From Candidatus Saccharibacteria bacterium UBA5145 (GTDB taxonomy: Bacteria; Patescibacteriota; Saccharimonadia; Saccharimonadales; UBA4665), in the NCBI GenBank assembly GCA_002413865.1, contig DHXX01000016.1:5603-65791 (forward strand): a DNA stretch of 60,189 bases. Direction: 5' to 3'. Under the pieces are notes generated by a model that ran no database searches, was not told where the DNA came from, and saw nothing but the letters and a program-made list of their open reading frames with translations. Positions 1 to 7,982 of this stretch are shown here, piece after piece; within the stretch, counting starts at the first letter, position 1, and each line of letters opens with the position of its first letter. Position numbers and translations under genes: made by a program.

Positions 1-665
1 GCCGAACACTCGATGTGCCAACCCGGAAAGCCCTTGCCCCAGGGGCTGTCCCACTCCATGTCGCGCTGGTGGTCGGTCGGCGAAAACTTCCAGAGGGCGA
101 AGTCCGAAGCGTTGCGTTTCTGTTTGTTGAACATGACGCGCGCCCCGGCTTGCAGTTCGTCGAGGTCGAGCCGGGCGAAGGCGGCGTAACCTTCGAATTT
201 GCTCGTATCATAGTAGACGCCGTCGTCGATAACGTAGGCGTAGCCCTTGGCCTCGAGGGTTTGGATCAGGGCGATTTGCTCGGGGATGTGTTCGGTCGCT
301 TTGACGAGGTGGTCGGGTTGGAGCATGTGCAGCGTGTTCATGCCTTCCAGGAAGTCATGAGTAAAGAATTCGGCGACTTCCCAAGCCGTTTTGCCGTCGC
401 GCTTGGCGCCCTTTTCGAGCTTATCTTCGCCCTCGTCGGCATCAGACACTAAGTGGCCGACATCGGTGATGTTCATGACCCATTTGGTCTCAAACCCGGC
501 GCTCTGTAGCACCCGAATCAGGGTGTCCATCCGGACATAGTTGAACCAGTGGCCGATATGGGCGTAATCATAGACGGTCGGCCCACAGGTGTAGACGGTC
601 ACGACCGGGGGTTTAAGTGGTACGACTTCGTCGATTTGTTTGGTCAGGGTGTTATAGAGTCGCAT
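1..665 (-). CDS. cysS: Cysteinyl-tRNA synthetase, N-terminal part (cut by left window edge)
   Basis: Class I aminoacyl-tRNA synthetase that charges tRNA-Cys in the cytosol. Reading leftward from the ATG at 665, 221 codons are visible before the window ends. The HIGH-type signature is present in CGPTVYDYAHIGH (from residue 27), whose Cys is the first zinc ligand of the family, and PGWHIECSA near the visible end supplies the second zinc-ligand Cys. The KMSKS loop and the tRNA-binding C-terminal domain lie outside. The start overlaps the end of the upstream DHH gene by 14 bp, so the two are probably co-transcribed and translationally coupled. It keeps its zinc cysteines, unlike several other core proteins here. 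Confidence 0.95.
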   Translation of the reverse strand, partial: MRLYNTLTKQIDEVVPLKPPVVTVYTCGPTVYDYAHIGHWFNYVRMDTLIRVLQSAGFETKWVMNITDVGHLVSDADEGEDKLEKGAKRDGKTAWEVAEFFTHDFLEGMNTLHMLQPDHLVKATEHIPEQIALIQTLEAKGYAYVIDDGVYYDTSKFEGYAAFARLDLDELQAGARVMFNKQKRNASDFALWKFSPTDHQRDMEWDSPWGKGFPGWHIECS

Positions 666-1680
666 ATTGCTCCGTTTCCAGTTTATTAAGCAGGTCGTCG
701 GCGTAGCGCAGGCACTCGGCGCGCAGGTCGTCGAACGGTTTGCCGCCCATCACCTTGAAGCCGCTGGCGAATTTGTGGCCGCCGCCGCCAAAGTGTTCGG
801 CCAGCTCGGCGCCGATACCGGCCCCGGGATTGCAGCGGATGGCCGCCGTCACCTTGCCGTCGGTGTAGTGTTTGAAGACGATGGCGACGCGGACGTTGAT
901 CGTCTGCAGCATATCGCCCTGAATCAGCGGTGCCGGGTTGTAGAGCGGGCTGTAGACGTTGATCTCGGTTTGGGGGATGGCGACGCTCATCACCGCCCCC
1001 TGGCTGCTCAGGGCCGCTCTATTAATCAGCGTGGCTTTGTATTTAAAGATCTCGATCGGCATTTTCGAATAAGCCCGGCGCATTTCTTCGAGCTGCGAGC
1101 GATCGACACCGCCGTCGACGAGTTGCCCCATCACCCGGTAAGTCTCGGAATTGGTCAACTGGTTAGTCAGCCCTTGGGTGTCACCCAAAATCGAACTCAT
1201 AATGAACTCTTGGGCGGCCAGCGGCAGCGTCCACTTGAGCTGTTGGCCGAGCAAAAAGATCAGTTCGCCGGCCGAAGCCCGCCCGGCGTCAACGATGGCG
1301 ACGGTCGCAAACAAAATCGGATTGTCGACGCTGTGGTGATGATCGAGGACGATACACGGCTTGGCGGCCAACCACTTGCTCTGGCCCGACTGCTCTAATT
1401 TCTCGAGCAGAGTCATGGTCGAAGCGTCGACGATGATGCTGGCATCAAACTTCTTGGGCAAATCCTTTTCGACCCGATCCCAACCCGCTAAGTAGTGTAA
1501 ATAGCCCGGCATATCGACGCCGCAATACAACGTCGTTTTCTTCCCCATCTCTCCCAATATGTCTTCGAGCGCCAGCGCGCTCCCCAGCGAATCGGCGTCC
1601 GGGTTATCGGCCTGCACAATAACAATATGCCCAGCCTTTAGTAAAATGTCCTGTATTTGTTCAGCTTCACTATAATTCAT
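652..1680 (-). CDS. DHH-family phosphoesterase (NrnA-like oligoribonuclease/pAp phosphatase)
   Basis: 342-aa cytosolic phosphoesterase of the DHH/DHHA1 superfamily; relatives (NrnA, RecJ-like) degrade nanoRNA, pAp or cyclic dinucleotides with Mn2+. Visible motifs are NPDADSLGS (residues 26-34, motif I), VDAST (84-88, motif II), DHHHS (113-117, motif III) and the DHHA1 glycine-rich GGGGH (about 298-302). Oddity: the His that normally opens motif I (HxxPDxD) is Ala24 here, so one metal ligand is absent or supplied differently. Length fits NrnA. It ends inside the start of cysS. Substrate cannot be assigned from sequence; nanoRNA or pAp turnover is the default inference. Confidence 0.88.
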   Translation of the reverse strand: MNYSEAEQIQDILLKAGHIVIVQADNPDADSLGSALALEDILGEMGKKTTLYCGVDMPGYLHYLAGWDRVEKDLPKKFDASIIVDASTMTLLEKLEQSGQSKWLAAKPCIVLDHHHSVDNPILFATVAIVDAGRASAGELIFLLGQQLKWTLPLAAQEFIMSSILGDTQGLTNQLTNSETYRVMGQLVDGGVDRSQLEEMRRAYSKMPIEIFKYKATLINRAALSSQGAVMSVAIPQTEINVYSPLYNPAPLIQGDMLQTINVRVAIVFKHYTDGKVTAAIRCNPGAGIGAELAEHFGGGGHKFASGFKVMGGKPFDDLRAECLRYADDLLNKLETEQYATL

Positions 1681-1901
1681 ATCCTCCCAGTATAAAGCAC
1701 CCTCCCCCCAAGACTAGTAATTTCCCCGAACCACAGACGATACGCGAATGATAAAATAACCACACAAATGACTTTACGCCCTGCCTATGGTGGCGTACTT
1801 CGAACCTTGAAAGCTATGGATTATGCGTTTTAAGATAATCGTTATGAAGCATCAACCATGTGTTTAGGCTGAAATAGAGACTATTAGAGTAGAATAATCA
1901 T

Positions 1902-3767
1902 ATGAAAGATATAGAAAACCGCCTAAGTTCTCCCGAAAAAGAAAAAGTAATAAGAGTCTTTGGGAACTATTTCTTCATAGTTCCTAAATATCAAAGATCT
2001 TATGTATGGAGCGATCGCGGAAAAAGCGAACAGTTAATTCAGTTTTGGGATGATTTTCTAGATACAGAAAAATCACAGGGCAATTTACCTTTTCTTGGTA
2101 ATTTGATACTTTCGAAAACTAGTGATAACGGAAAATACGATGTAGTAGACGGACAACAAAGACTGATAACCCTTCAGATATTGTTTAGAGTAATGCATAC
2201 TAAAATTTCAGAGTTGGGTGGCTCAACAAACGTTAAGTACAAAAGTATACTAGACAGTTTAATGGGATTATTGGTATCACATGACGACTATGGCACCCAC
2301 GAATCTCTAAAACTAACTGCTGGAAAAGATATCGACAAGTATTACAGAGAACTCATCTTGAACGGTAAGTTGGCTACAGATCCAATAAAAAAAGACTCAC
2401 ACTGGAACATTTGGAACGCGCATAACTTTTTCAGCTCTAAGATTGATGAGTTCATAAGCGTACCTAAAACCGCGGAAGCTAAGATTGATCTAATCGTTGG
2501 TTTGTTTAGAAAAATTGGTGAAGTCCAATTTATAATAATAACTCTCGGGGATCAGTCAGATGCGTATGAAGTTTTTGAAAGCTTCAACGCCAAGGGAGCA
2601 AGGTTAAATACGGCAGACCTATTCAAAAACTTAATTCTCTCGAAGCTTGACGGTAAAGAAGACCTAAACAAAGCGTACTCTAAATGGGAGGGCATTGTAG
2701 ATAATGTAAGAACAATAAATCAATATCTGCCACAGTTTACCCTGGATACATACCTCAGGTACTATTGGAGTTCAACTTATGGATATACGAACCCGAGAGG
2801 CCTATATAGGGAGATAAAGGAAGGAACAACAAACTATAGCAGCTTGCTAGCTGGTCTATACAAGACATCCATTACTCTTGCGACAATTTTAGATGTTGAA
2901 CATATAACACCGTGGACAATTACCGTTAGTTTCCCGAGCGAATCGGATCCTCAGGGAAAAGAGTCGAACAGAATATATGCGTCCTTGAAAGGTCTCAATT
3001 CTTTGCGAATTCAGCAATACCTAGTTTGGTTGATCTGTATCATTAGGAATTGGGAAAGCTTGAAAAATAGGAAACATTTACAAAAAAGTCTAAGTTCTAT
3101 CGAAAGTTTTTCGGTCCTATATTTTACGGGTGGAGCTAGTTCCGCCAACAAAATTGAAAAAATTTTCAGTTCTTTATCGCGTGAACTAAGCGTCAGTCTA
3201 GGGATTGTTCATGATAAAAAGATAGTACCTAGAACCAAAGAAACGCTTATGTTGCATGCTTTCACTGCCTACGTTAAAGAGCAAGAGCTGATCCCTAGTT
3301 TAGAAGAATTCGCATTAGCTTTTAACAGATTCAAATACATTAAAGGTAGAAATAGGGCAAACGTGTTTTATTTGTTAGAAAAAATTGAACTAAAACGCCG
3401 ATCGTCTACGGAAATGAACATTGACAGCATAACCACTACTGTAGAGCACTTGTTGCCGCAGGTACCTGCGGATGATTGGAAGTTAACAAGAGATGAAATT
3501 AAACCTTACATAGATTTAATCGGTAATTTAACTCTCTTGGATTTCGAAATCAACAGTTCAGTAAAAAGCGGTACCCCCGAGAAGAAATTGCGAACTGACC
3601 CAGATGATAAAAGAAAGTACCTGGATGACTCTGAATTGTTGATCACAAAAGAAATTGTTAACCTATGGAAAGGCAATGGTTTTATCTGGAACGAAGAGTT
3701 AATTCGGTTTAGGCAAAATGAAATAGCCAGAGAACTTTACGAAATATTTGCACCTCAGATAGGCTGA
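1902..3767 (+). CDS. DUF262/DUF1524 protein (GmrSD-like, probable defence nuclease)
   Basis: 621-aa protein with the two-domain layout of GmrSD-type enzymes: an N-terminal DUF262 (ParB/Srx-like nucleotide-hydrolysing fold) with VPKYQRSYVW near residue 28 and DGQQRL near 84, and a C-terminal DUF1524 His-Me-finger nuclease with VEHLLPQ near 514 followed by IGNLTLL and downstream Asn/Lys residues. Known members (GmrSD, SspE, BrxU) restrict phage DNA that is modified or lacks a self mark. The gene is clearly more AT-rich than the cysS/DHH pair next to it and stands alone on the + strand. A TAGAAT -10 box (1890-1895) lies 6 nt before the ATG, with no Shine-Dalgarno site, suggesting a leaderless mRNA. 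The target modification is unknown. Confidence 0.85.
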   Translation: MKDIENRLSSPEKEKVIRVFGNYFFIVPKYQRSYVWSDRGKSEQLIQFWDDFLDTEKSQGNLPFLGNLILSKTSDNGKYDVVDGQQRLITLQILFRVMHTKISELGGSTNVKYKSILDSLMGLLVSHDDYGTHESLKLTAGKDIDKYYRELILNGKLATDPIKKDSHWNIWNAHNFFSSKIDEFISVPKTAEAKIDLIVGLFRKIGEVQFIIITLGDQSDAYEVFESFNAKGARLNTADLFKNLILSKLDGKEDLNKAYSKWEGIVDNVRTINQYLPQFTLDTYLRYYWSSTYGYTNPRGLYREIKEGTTNYSSLLAGLYKTSITLATILDVEHITPWTITVSFPSESDPQGKESNRIYASLKGLNSLRIQQYLVWLICIIRNWESLKNRKHLQKSLSSIESFSVLYFTGGASSANKIEKIFSSLSRELSVSLGIVHDKKIVPRTKETLMLHAFTAYVKEQELIPSLEEFALAFNRFKYIKGRNRANVFYLLEKIELKRRSSTEMNIDSITTTVEHLLPQVPADDWKLTRDEIKPYIDLIGNLTLLDFEINSSVKSGTPEKKLRTDPDDKRKYLDDSELLITKEIVNLWKGNGFIWNEELIRFRQNEIARELYEIFAPQIG

Positions 3768-4022
3768 TATCCAGATAAACGTACAGTGAATATATTAGAC
3801 CCCAATTCTACAAAACGGATCTGTGGTATTTGTTGCATACTAAATTTAACGTAGAATTTTCTATCTCTAGTGGCCTTGCATCTAATTGCCTAGAGCCCAG
3901 CCTAGTGCTAGATACTTGAATAATCTGAAAGGTCTTTATTTGCTTTAGCAGTATAAGGTATTCGCTTCCGCGAAACTCGATTTAATGGGGGCGTAATTAT
4001 TCCTGGTGTGAAATCGTAGGAG

Positions 4023-4619
4023 CTATTGACCCGCTGCCACTACATCTCCTTCGGGCTCATCCCCCGCGGGGAACTCATAATTAAATAGTAGCAACATTTC
4101 AATGAATTTAATTATATTTGCGGCTTCGGTAGGGCCCATGATGACAATTTCATGATTTGCCTCATTGCCAACTTGTCTTATTTTATCTACCCAACTTTTA
4201 CTGTTAGGCGGAGCATAGTGGTTATCAACTAAGTAGTCGACATAAACCGTGAAGTTTTTGCCCTCGTCTGCGCCGAGTTCAACAGCTATGTGCATAAGTA
4301 CTTTTCGTGCCGCCAATACAGCCGCTGTGTTGGCTCCCGCGGCTGTTGCGTCGCGTATCTCATTGTGAAGGCTCAATATGTCTTGCGGAAGGTTATCTAT
4401 TGAGGTGCCAAGTTTAGCGCCAGGCCACTGTTTGTCCCCTCGAATATATGTTGGACAGTCGCAGTTGTGGCAGACATAAATCGTACCGATAGGTACACTA
4501 TTTGTAGCTGCCACTTCGCTATAGCCTGAGTTGGATGTAATATCACCACCACAGTAACCACAGGTATACCGATGGCTGTGCTGCAGCGCTATATCTTCCC
4601 ACCTGACTCTTGTGCTCAT
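4023..4619 (-). CDS. DUF4145-domain protein with N-terminal zinc ribbon
   Basis: 198-aa cytosolic protein. The N-terminal 55 residues contain CGYCGG and CHNCDCP, two CxxC pairs that would form a zinc ribbon. Residues about 85-185 form a helical DUF4145-like domain with the usual ARKVLMHIAVELGA and GNEANHEI blocks. DUF4145 occurs alone or fused to restriction endonucleases and other defence proteins, but its activity is not established. A TAAGAT box sits 6 nt before the ATG at 4619, again suggesting a leaderless mRNA. It lies in the AT-rich island next to the DUF262 gene but on the opposite strand, so the two are not one operon. Confidence 0.75.
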   Translation of the reverse strand: MSTRVRWEDIALQHSHRYTCGYCGGDITSNSGYSEVAATNSVPIGTIYVCHNCDCPTYIRGDKQWPGAKLGTSIDNLPQDILSLHNEIRDATAAGANTAAVLAARKVLMHIAVELGADEGKNFTVYVDYLVDNHYAPPNSKSWVDKIRQVGNEANHEIVIMGPTEAANIIKFIEMLLLFNYEFPAGDEPEGDVVAAGQ

Positions 4620-4714
4620 AAGTACATCTTACACCTTAGGATACTCAGAGCCCAGAGGTTTTTCATTTAGCGGATGAGGGAAATGTGAATTATGATTAAA
4701 GTCGTTATAAATTG

Positions 4715-5266
4715 CTAATATTCGGGGTTGGCGGAGCTTGGTTCGGGGATGTGTAGGTTTCTGCCGAGGAATTTGGCGACTAGCTGGAGGTCGGTGATGT
4801 CTTTCGGGCGTCGGAGGGCGGTTTTTGACGCGATCAGCTCGTCGAGTGATAAACAAGGAATGCCCTTCACCGTGTTGGCGGTCATCTTAACCCTGCTAAA
4901 TGACATTTCGTGGTAACCGGCGCCATAGAGTGTTTGGGTGGCGCTGACAGGTATACCGCCGTTGGTTTGGAGCGCAATCGTCATGTTGTTTGCACCGCGC
5001 CAACTAGCTTCGGCGGGCGGTCGGTGCTGGACTGCTCCTTCGACCGCCAGTAGCTGCCTATAACCGGCGTCTGACACGAGCATGTCGATATCGGTGGTGG
5101 TTTCACGAATCTGGCGCAGCACCAGGCTGGCACCGCCGGTCACTACGTATGAGCGGGGGTTGAGCTCGAGCTCGGCGAGAGTGCCGAGGATATTGATGCT
5201 AGAAAACGGCGTCGCACCAGCCGCTTGTTCAGGATAATAGGGTTCAATCATTTCGGACATCGACAT
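4715..5266 (-). CDS. Nucleotidyltransferase-fold protein (AbiEii/MNT-like)
   Basis: 183-aa protein with the nucleotidyltransferase signature VVTGGASLVL (around residue 41) followed by TTDIDMLV, the G-G-x-A plus DxD arrangement that binds Mg-NTP, and a late KDITDLQLV block typical of the AbiEii/DUF1814/DUF6036 families. Such proteins act as toxins of type IV toxin-antitoxin and abortive-infection systems or as AMPylating or nucleotidylating enzymes. No AbiEi-like antitoxin (wHTH) gene is adjacent, so a complete toxin-antitoxin pair is not visible. A TATTTT box lies 7 nt before the ATG at 5266. The role in defence is inferred from its neighbours. Confidence 0.72.
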   Translation of the reverse strand: MSMSEMIEPYYPEQAAGATPFSSINILGTLAELELNPRSYVVTGGASLVLRQIRETTTDIDMLVSDAGYRQLLAVEGAVQHRPPAEASWRGANNMTIALQTNGGIPVSATQTLYGAGYHEMSFSRVKMTANTVKGIPCLSLDELIASKTALRRPKDITDLQLVAKFLGRNLHIPEPSSANPEY

Positions 5267-5315
5267 TTGGAATAAAATACCACAAAAACGTCATCCAGTC
5301 AAATTAGGAATGGGA

Positions 5316-5334
5316 CCAGAGGTTCAACCTCTGG
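5316..5334 (-). terminator. Hairpin after the fluC-DUF190 pair
   Basis: Perfect 9-bp inverted repeat, CCAGAGGTT and AACCTCTGG around one base, directly after the DUF190 stop. There is no clear U-tract, so it may be a factor-dependent terminator or an operator for the next gene. Confidence 0.4.
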
Positions 5335-5344
5335 AGTAAGAAAG

Positions 5345-5680
5345 TTACTCACCAAATCTAATAGTAGTAACTTTTTCTTCGGTTATGAGCACACCATCAA
5401 CAATACTATTAGCTTCAAGATCATGCTTGAGGCGCTCGATGTTATCATTGGAGTCTATAATCTCAACGACTATTGGCAGATCGGTGCTAAGTTCTAATAG
5501 ATTCGCATTGTGCATCTTATGCGAGCGACCATAGCCTTCGATGCCTCGCAATACCGTCGCGCCCGCATAGTCGTGCTTGCGTAGATACTCCATTAGGTAC
5601 TGATAGGCTGGCTTGCCTTCAAACTTATAGCCTTCTTCGAGAAAGACGCGTAGCAGAGTTTGTTGCTCGGTGTGTCTCAT
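5345..5680 (-). CDS. DUF190 family protein (fluoride-channel partner)
   Basis: 111-aa small cytosolic alpha/beta protein of the DUF190 (PII-like fold) family, recognisable by the blocks GATVLRGIEGYG and DLPIVVEIIDS. The family is usually encoded beside crcB/fluC and is thought to modulate the channel, though its mechanism is not established. I chose the ATG at 5680 because its first bases overlap the fluC stop (ATGA), indicating translational coupling; a longer reading frame upstream would run inside fluC. The length and motifs match the family. Confidence 0.85.
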   Translation of the reverse strand: MRHTEQQTLLRVFLEEGYKFEGKPAYQYLMEYLRKHDYAGATVLRGIEGYGRSHKMHNANLLELSTDLPIVVEIIDSNDNIERLKHDLEANSIVDGVLITEEKVTTIRFGE

Positions 5681-6066
5681 TTGATAATACCTCCTATTAG
5701 TAACGCGGTCACTTTGCCTAAGTATATCGCAAGTAGACAAAGAATCAGGTTTGAACCAAAGTTAAGACCGAACATGGCCATATCCCGCAGGTCAATAAAG
5801 CGGAAAGACTCATAGGCGAACGTCGACATGGTAGTGAAAGCGCCAATAAATCCAATGGCCGCGAAACTACGAAATTCGGGCGAAATAAGTCGGCTATCAT
5901 TTAGCACGCTGTACATGATGAAGCCGAGCGCAAAGCTGCCAATTACATTAACGATTAGAGTCCCAAGTGGGAAATTTCCCAAAAAGCCAGAAGTGTACTT
6001 CGAAGTTAAAAACCTCGCGATAGCACCAAAAAAGCCACCGATGCCAATGAGTAATACTTGTTGCAT
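5677..6066 (-). CDS. crcB: Fluoride ion channel/exporter FluC (CrcB)
   Basis: 129-aa membrane protein with four hydrophobic segments and the FluC signatures GGFFGAIARF near the N-terminus, GTLIVNVIGSF in TM2 and GFIGAFTTMSTF in TM3 (the conserved GxxGxxTTFSTF, with Met for the first Phe). FluC works as a dual-topology dimer that lets F- leak out of the cell. The start is the ATG at 6066, which places the GGFFGA block at the usual position; the frame extends further upstream without family similarity. It is followed by a DUF190 gene with an ATGA overlap. No fluoride riboswitch could be recognised upstream. Confidence 0.92.
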   Translation of the reverse strand: MQQVLLIGIGGFFGAIARFLTSKYTSGFLGNFPLGTLIVNVIGSFALGFIMYSVLNDSRLISPEFRSFAAIGFIGAFTTMSTFAYESFRFIDLRDMAMFGLNFGSNLILCLLAIYLGKVTALLIGGIIK

Positions 6067-6224
6067 TCTATCGCTTCCTCCCGCGTACAAACTGTCTTCT
6101 GAAGATAAGTATAAGATTAACTGCCGCAAATAACAAAACGGCAACCCCAAAGTACCCGGGACCCGGAGGTCCGTCCTCCAACAAATGGGGTTTTGTGAAT
6201 CAAGATACAGATTTCGAAGAGGGG

Positions 6225-6809
6225 CTAGATACGGCGCTGGTGGACGTATTGCATGTCTTCGGCCAAACGCGAGCCGGCGAACTCGTCGACCATGTTGTGG
6301 AAAAAGGCCTGCCCGGTTTCGGGGTCGTGCATGAAGTTGCCGGCAGCGATGGCTTCGTCGTCCGTCCTAAATATCTCAGCGTAGTCGGCGCTGAATTCGT
6401 CGCTGAGGCCGGAGGTAAATTGCGTCATGATGATGCCGGGCTTACTGTCCTTGCCAAGGGCTAATACTAGCGCTCCCCGGCCGAGTGACGCCTTCAGTTT
6501 TCGAACGCTGGCGGCATTGAATTGCTTTTGCGAAACTTCTTTGACGATTGTCGAGCCGAGCATCTCGACGGTGTCCGACCGGAACGGCGAGGCCATCGCG
6601 ATTGGTTCCCAGCCGTGTTCGACGGCCAACGGCCAGCGGGCCTTTTGCATGAAATCAAGCACCGCGGCGGGATTTTTAGTAAGTTCGCTATGGGGAATGG
6701 CAAAGACTCCCGGGTATTGAGAGTGACGCCAAGCGACACCATCCGTTGTGTGGTAGGGATAACCGACGATGCTATCGTTTGTTTTAGTGGCTGGCATGTT
6801 TGACTTCAT
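6225..6809 (-). CDS. Unknown protein downstream of recR
   Basis: About 194 aa; not recognised. The sequence is mixed alpha/beta with no signal peptide or membrane segment. Features are a GYPYHTTDGVAWRHSQYPG block near the start, a central DSKPGIIMTQFTSGLSDEF stretch, and an acidic C-terminal third ending in basic residues. The start is ambiguous: ATG at 6809 or 6797, or a TTG at 6836. It follows recR by about 65 bp on the same strand and may be part of the ybaB-recR unit. Codon use and GC match the core genes, so it is probably native. Confidence 0.6.
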   Translation of the reverse strand: MKSNMPATKTNDSIVGYPYHTTDGVAWRHSQYPGVFAIPHSELTKNPAAVLDFMQKARWPLAVEHGWEPIAMASPFRSDTVEMLGSTIVKEVSQKQFNAASVRKLKASLGRGALVLALGKDSKPGIIMTQFTSGLSDEFSADYAEIFRTDDEAIAAGNFMHDPETGQAFFHNMVDEFAGSRLAEDMQYVHQRRI

Positions 6810-6874
6810 TATCGCCCGAAACCAAGATATATTCAACCTTGCCCCTAATTAAAGTACCGCCCAAAGTGGTTTTA

Positions 6875-7480
6875 TCAGAGGGTTTGGCGGCCTTCGAGGG
6901 CGCGGCCGAGGGTGATTTGGTCGGCGTATTCGAGGTCGACGCCGACCGACAGGCCGCGCGCTAGGCGGGTGATTTTGACGTCGCGGTCGCCGAGTTCCTG
7001 TTGGATGTATAAAGCGGTCGATTCGCCTTCGACGCTGGCGTTGGTGGCCAGGATGATCTCTTCGACGTCGTCGGCGTCGATGCGGGCGACGAGTTCTTTG
7101 ATGTGGAGTTGTTCGGGGCTAATGCCGTCGATCGGCGAAACAAGGCCGCCGAGGACGTGGTAGGTGCCGTGGAAAAGATTGGTTTTTTCGAGCGCCACCA
7201 GGTCAAACGGCTCGGCAACGACGGCGACGATCTTTTTGTCGCGGCGCGGATCGGTGTAGAGGTCGGACAGTTCTTGGTCAGCCGGGATAAGCGCAAAAGT
7301 CTTCGAGCAGTAGCCAATCCCGGCGTGTAGACTTTGCAAGCCGTCGGCTAGTTGGTTGGCGGCCCCGGCTTCGCGGCGCACTAGGTAATAGGCGTAGCGT
7401 TCGGCGGTGCGTGGTCCGACGCCCGGCAGTAAGCCGAAAGCATCGATCAAGTCGCGTAGGGCCGGCGGCAGAATTTGCAT
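6875..7480 (-). CDS. recR: Recombination mediator RecR, zinc finger degenerate
   Basis: 201-aa homologue of RecR, which with RecO/RecF loads RecA on gapped DNA. The N-terminal helix-hairpin-helix (LPGVGPRTAERYAYYL, residues 18-33), the Toprim core (VVAEPFDLVALEKT, then LGGLVSPIDGISPEQL) and the C-terminal GRALEGRQTL are all present, and the length is normal. Oddity: the family's four-cysteine zinc finger between HhH and Toprim is reduced to a single Cys58; the remaining positions are Ala, Leu or Tyr. It follows ybaB by 7 bp, the classic ybaB-recR order. Confidence 0.93.
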   Translation of the reverse strand: MQILPPALRDLIDAFGLLPGVGPRTAERYAYYLVRREAGAANQLADGLQSLHAGIGYCSKTFALIPADQELSDLYTDPRRDKKIVAVVAEPFDLVALEKTNLFHGTYHVLGGLVSPIDGISPEQLHIKELVARIDADDVEEIILATNASVEGESTALYIQQELGDRDVKITRLARGLSVGVDLEYADQITLGRALEGRQTL

Positions 7481-7487
7481 GCGCGGT

Positions 7488-7781
7488 CTATAGTCCTAGG
7501 CTACCGAGGGCACCCATCATCGGTTGCATCTTTTCGGCGGCGATCCGCTGGCTTTCGCCGATAGCTTCTTTGACGGCGTCTTCGACCCAGCGTTCGAGCT
7601 GGCCGATATCGTCGAGGCTGACGTATTCCGGGTTGATAGTGATCTTTTTCAGCTTCTGTTCGCCGGTGAACTCGACGCGCACGGCGCCGTCACCCTTTTC
7701 GACGGTAATAATTAGTTTTTGTAAGTCCTTCTGAATTTTCTTAACGCGCATCAGCATCTTAGCTTGGTCAAAACGGTTCAT
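7488..7781 (-). CDS. ybaB: YbaB/EbfC nucleoid-associated protein
   Basis: 97-aa DNA-binding protein of the YbaB/EbfC family, a small dimer that coats DNA non-specifically. The N-terminal helix (AKMLMRVKKIQKDLQKL), the central beta-sheet (VRVEFTGEQKLKKITINPE) and the C-terminal helix (LERWVEDAVKEAIGES) match the family in order and length. A strong AGAGGAG ribosome-binding site precedes the ATG. It is directly upstream of recR, as in most bacteria, although dnaX lies several genes away here. Confidence 0.92.
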   Translation of the reverse strand: MNRFDQAKMLMRVKKIQKDLQKLIITVEKGDGAVRVEFTGEQKLKKITINPEYVSLDDIGQLERWVEDAVKEAIGESQRIAAEKMQPMMGALGSLGL

Positions 7782-7875
7782 ATGATCTCTCCTCTTTCCA
7801 GACCATTATACCAAAAACCCGCCACAAAGCTCACATACCCACTCAAGCTATGAAGTACACGGCCGTTTAGTTGCT

Positions 7876-7973
7876 CGGAAATAGAAATTATAAATTAGAA
7901 AATAGGAAATAGAAATTAGATTGAGCTACAGCAGCTCCCCCCCTATTTCCTATTTCCTATTTTCTAGTTCCTG
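7876..7973. repeat. Long inverted repeat built of GGAAATAG-like words
   Basis: The left arm (7876-7919) is a purine-rich run of degenerate GGAAATAG/AAATTAG words; the right arm (7940-7973) is its pyrimidine complement (CTATTTCC words), with about 20 bp between. It fills the gap between the glycosyltransferase stop and ybaB. Its architecture resembles the elements at 12213-12345 and 42288-42390. Confidence 0.7.
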
Positions 7974-7982
7974 CTTATCTAA

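Noticed and set aside
667..1398. Plus-strand ORF of 243 codons across the DHH gene
   Set aside because: Antisense shadow of the DHH phosphoesterase.
6067..6200. Fluoride riboswitch upstream of crcB
   Set aside because: No match to the conserved GATG and terminal pairing elements of the crcB motif; only a GC-rich hairpin near 6158-6180.
6494..6803. ORFs in other frames over the 6225-6809 gene
   Set aside because: Overlapping frames without better starts or composition; one frame is chosen because it spans the gap and matches codon use of the neighbours.
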